Positions 7,042 to 9,418 of a stretch of 9,418 nucleotides of DNA are shown here, in pieces. The translations under genes were made by a program, and so were the position numbers. The DNA comes from Bacteroidales bacterium (GTDB taxonomy: Bacteria; Bacteroidota; Bacteroidia; Bacteroidales; VadinHA17): assembly GCA_016936695.1 (NCBI GenBank), contig JAFGXK010000233.1, positions 1 through 9,418 on the forward strand, given 5' to 3'. The number at the start of each line of letters is the position of its first letter. Within the stretch, counting starts at the first letter, position 1. The notes beneath the pieces were generated by a model, which saw only the letters and a list, made by a program, of their open reading frames with translations, was not told the DNA's origin and did not search any database.

Positions 7042-9166
7042 CCACACCCTTCATCGAAAGCTGGATCCGCTTTCTTTCAATATCGACATCGAGTACCTTT
7101 ACCATTACATGCTGATGAAGCTTTACAATCTTTGACGGATCGGAAACGTAAGTGTTACTCATGTTTGATATATGAACCAGTCCGTCCTGCTTGATCCCGA
7201 TATCGACAAATGCACCGAATTTTGTAACATTTGTTACAATTCCCGGGACAATCATTCCCGGAGTAAGATCCTCCATTGAATGGATATCTGCAAAGCTGAA
7301 CTCCTTTATTTTAGATCGGGGATCCCTTCCTGGCTTTGACAACTCCTGTAGTATATCCTTTAAAGTGGGCAATCCGACTGAAGGTGTAATATAATTTTCC
7401 AGTTTGATTTCCTTACGCTTGCTTTCGTTTGTTATAAGTTCCATTACATCACAGCGGAGATCCTTCGCCATCTTCTCAACAACATTGTAACTCTCAGGAT
7501 GAACAGCACTAGAATCGAGAGGATAAGCTGCATTTCTAATCCTCAGAAAGCCGGCGCTCTGCTCAAATGCCTTTGCTCCCATCCTTTTGACCTTCATTAA
7601 CTCTGACCTGGATCTGAACGGGCCGTTCTCAGCACGGTAATCGACAATATTCTGCGCCAGTTGGGGACCAAGTCCCGATACATATGTAAGAAGATGCTTG
7701 CTTGCAGTATTCACCTCCACTCCCACTCCGTTGACACAACTCATAACAACTTCATCGAGCGAGTTCTGAAGTTTCTGCTGGTCCACATCATGCTGGTACT
7801 GTCCCACACCAATCGATTTGGGATCGATCTTTACAAGCTCTGCAAGCGGATCCATCAGCCTTCTCCCTATTGAAACCGATCCCCTTACAGTAACATCATA
7901 GTCGGGAAATTCATCGCGTGCAACCTTTGATGCCGAGTAAATTGATGCTCCGGCTTCACTGACAACAAACACCTGGATATCCTTTTCAAATTTGACCCAT
8001 TTGATAAAATCCTCCGTTTCGCGGCTTGCAGTGCCATTTCCGATTGCTATTGCCTCAATTTTATATGCATTGACAAGAGTAAGTATTTTCTTGATCGAAA
8101 GAGCAGTTTCATTTTGAGGAGGATGGGGGTATATTGTCTCATTATGAAGAAGGTTTCCCTGTCTGTCGAGACAAACCACCTTACATCCGGTCCTGAATCC
8201 CGGATCAATTGCCAGTACATTTTTTTCGCCGAGAGGCGGTGCCAGAAGAAGCTGTTTAAGATTATCGGCAAACACCAGAATAGCCTCCTCATCAGCCTTT
8301 TCCTTTGAAATATTTCTGAATTCTGTTTCCATCGATGAGGACAACAGTCTCTTCCAGCTATCCTTTACCGCTTCTCCAACCAGGGATGATGATTCGTTCG
8401 CACCCTTAATGAAAATTGAATTCATTATATCAAGTGCATTTTTTTCATCAGGTTCGATTGCCAGGCGGAGTAATCCCTCATCTTCTCCCCTTCTCATAGC
8501 CATGAGCCTGTGTGAAGGACATTTTCTCAATGGTTCGGACCAGTCGTAATAATCGCTGAATTTTATTCCTTCCGCTTCCTTCCCTTTTACTACTTTTGAA
8601 AATATAACTGCTTCCCTTTCAAAGAGTCGTCTGAGCTGTCTTCTTGCTTTCTCATCTTCGCTGATCCATTCGGCAATAATATCACAGGCTCCGGTAATTG
8701 CGTCATCGACAGTTTTTACATCGTCATTCAGGAACTCTTCGGCTTTATTTCGGGGGTCACGTTCTTTTTGCTCCATGATGACCAGGGCCAGGGGCTCCAG
8801 TCCCTTTTCACGTGCGATTGTCGCTCTAGTACGCCGTTTAGGCCTGTACGGCAGGTAGATATCCTCCAGCTCCGTCATTGTTAGGGCTGCATCGATCTTT
8901 GCACGAAGTTCGGGAGTCATCTTTTCCTGTTCCTCAATCGACTTTATTATGCTTTCACGCCTGGCATCAAGATCCCTTAGTCGTCCGTATTCTTCCTTTA
9001 TGTGCAGCAACTGAACCTCATCCAGGCTGCCTGTCATCTCTTTCCTGTAACGGCTTATGAATGGTATGGTAGCCCCGTCGTCCATAAGACGGATCGTATT
9101 CTCAACCTGCCATTCGTGCAGGCCAAGTTTTGAGGCAATCAACTTGATATTCTTGTTCACTTCCAT
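7031..9166 (-). CDS. tex: Tex family transcription accessory protein (YqgF, HhH and S1 domains)
   Basis: From the ATG at 9166 the protein has 711 residues. A TTG two codons earlier (9172) is possible but less likely. Domains in order are the Tex N-terminal helical region (1 to about 200, with IPFISRYRKE and LEDIYLPYRPKRR), a YqgF/RNase H-like fold (about 315-440, with AIDPGFRTG, GNGTASRET and SEAGASIYSAS), helix-hairpin-helix repeats (about 480-545) and an S1 RNA-binding domain (about 633-706, with GAFVDIG and DGLVHIS). It is somewhat shorter than E. coli YhgF because little follows the S1 domain. Tex proteins bind nucleic acid and are linked to transcription, and in some bacteria to toxin expression or stress tolerance; the molecular role is poorly defined. 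It acts in the cytoplasm. It lies 27 bp downstream of the rlmI-like gene, in probable co-transcription. Confidence 0.96.
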   Translation of the reverse strand: MEVNKNIKLIASKLGLHEWQVENTIRLMDDGATIPFISRYRKEMTGSLDEVQLLHIKEEYGRLRDLDARRESIIKSIEEQEKMTPELRAKIDAALTMTELEDIYLPYRPKRRTRATIAREKGLEPLALVIMEQKERDPRNKAEEFLNDDVKTVDDAITGACDIIAEWISEDEKARRQLRRLFEREAVIFSKVVKGKEAEGIKFSDYYDWSEPLRKCPSHRLMAMRRGEDEGLLRLAIEPDEKNALDIMNSIFIKGANESSSLVGEAVKDSWKRLLSSSMETEFRNISKEKADEEAILVFADNLKQLLLAPPLGEKNVLAIDPGFRTGCKVVCLDRQGNLLHNETIYPHPPQNETALSIKKILTLVNAYKIEAIAIGNGTASRETEDFIKWVKFEKDIQVFVVSEAGASIYSASKVARDEFPDYDVTVRGSVSIGRRLMDPLAELVKIDPKSIGVGQYQHDVDQQKLQNSLDEVVMSCVNGVGVEVNTASKHLLTYVSGLGPQLAQNIVDYRAENGPFRSRSELMKVKRMGAKAFEQSAGFLRIRNAAYPLDSSAVHPESYNVVEKMAKDLRCDVMELITNESKRKEIKLENYITPSVGLPTLKDILQELSKPGRDPRSKIKEFSFADIHSMEDLTPGMIVPGIVTNVTKFGAFVDIGIKQDGLVHISNMSNTYVSDPSKIVKLHQHVMVKVLDVDIERKRIQLSMKGVVNK

Positions 9167-9190
9167 TTTCAAATTCTCAAATTTTCAAAT
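9167..9190 (-). repeat. 8-bp tandem repeat immediately upstream of the tex start codon
   Basis: Read on the minus strand there are three consecutive units, ATTTGAAA, ATTTGAGA and ATTTGAAA, abutting the tex ATG. They fill nearly the whole 27-bp gap to the rlmI-like stop codon. The sequence is A/T-rich and should be unstructured, which suits Bacteroidota translation starts that lack a Shine-Dalgarno. No TAnnTTTG match is present, so a separate tex promoter here is not supported. Confidence 0.65.
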
Positions 9191-9193
9191 TCC

Positions 9194-9418
9194 TCACTCC
9201 ACATACAGCACCAGTCCCTTCAGGTACTCACTCTCCGGATGATAGATATTAACCGGATGATCAGGGGGCTGGCTCATCTGATGGAGTATCCTCACAGACC
9301 GCCCTGTGTTTGCCGCAGCTGCGAAGACCGATTTCCTGAAGTTTTCCCTGTTGACAACCTGTGAACAGGAGAAAGTGAAAATGACACCTCCGGGCCTTAT
9401 CATTTCAATGGCTTTCAT
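9194..9418 (-). CDS. rlmI: 23S rRNA (cytosine-C5) methyltransferase RlmI-like, C-terminal part (5' partial)
   Basis: Only the last 75 codons (74 residues plus stop) are inside the window; the ATG at the very edge is probably an internal Met, since RlmI proteins are near 390-400 residues. The visible part has the end of the SAM-dependent Rossmann fold: IRPGGVIFTFSCS, followed by VRILHQMSQPPDHPV, then YHPESEYLKGLVLYV. These resemble the RlmI (YccW) C-terminus of E. coli, with its LLTFSCS, ADHPV and YPEGLYLKG segments. E. coli RlmI methylates C1962 of 23S rRNA. The PUA domain and the SAM-binding glycine motif expected upstream cannot be checked here. The tex gene follows 27 bp downstream on the same strand. 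Confidence 0.85.
   Translation of the reverse strand: MKAIEMIRPGGVIFTFSCSQVVNRENFRKSVFAAAANTGRSVRILHQMSQPPDHPVNIYHPESEYLKGLVLYVE

Noticed and set aside
7056..7074. GAAAGC/GCTTTC hairpin just after the oxidoreductase stop, as a possible terminator
   Set aside because: The stem is only 6 bp, the following T-run is short, and the bases encode the conserved S1-domain end of tex, so chance pairing is more likely.
1..9418. Search for CRISPR arrays, tRNAs, rRNAs, insertion sequences and phage genes
   Set aside because: No regularly spaced long repeats, no transposase-like protein, no cloverleaf-like sequence and no rRNA-like sequence was seen. The only repeats are the short ones listed.

Overview
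The window looks like a chromosomal segment of a Bacteroidota bacterium, most likely an uncultured Bacteroidales-type organism. Three things point there: A-rich gene starts without clear Shine-Dalgarno sequences, two exact matches to the Bacteroidota -7 promoter element (TAnnTTTG), and protein families typical of the phylum (Tyr-ladder beta-solenoid protein, secreted M28 peptidase, lipoprotein FAD oxidoreductase with a jelly-roll-like N-terminus). The assignment rests on recognition by eye, with no database search. I see no mobile element, CRISPR array, tRNA, rRNA or phage gene.

Layout. Positions 1-879 (+) hold the 3' part of a repetitive beta-solenoid protein gene that runs off the left edge. 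A hairpin with T-tracts on both sides (about 902-936) probably terminates this gene and the convergent mutS2 (1000-3474, -). The rest of that gap carries a short 7-bp tandem repeat and two 8-10 bp palindromes. A 210-bp divergent intergenic region (3475-3684) separates mutS2 from a two-gene rightward unit. That unit is a secreted M28-family zinc peptidase (3685-5262) and, 12 bp later, a predicted lipoprotein FAD-dependent oxidoreductase (5275-7041). The oxidoreductase gene overlaps the convergent tex gene (7031-9166, -) by 11 bp. Upstream of tex in the same direction, 27 bp away, is the 3' end of an rlmI-like 23S rRNA methyltransferase gene (9194-9418), which runs off the right edge.

How the genes relate. 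mutS2, tex and rlmI are housekeeping nucleic-acid or ribosome-related genes; rlmI and tex are probably co-transcribed. The peptidase and oxidoreductase form the only obviously accessory unit. Both carry export signals, so they probably act outside the cytoplasm, on a substrate the sequence does not identify. No clearly new multi-gene system is visible. The best leads are the exported flavoenzyme with its CxxC motif and peptidase partner, the regular tyrosine ladder in the first protein, and the compact regulatory architecture between genes.
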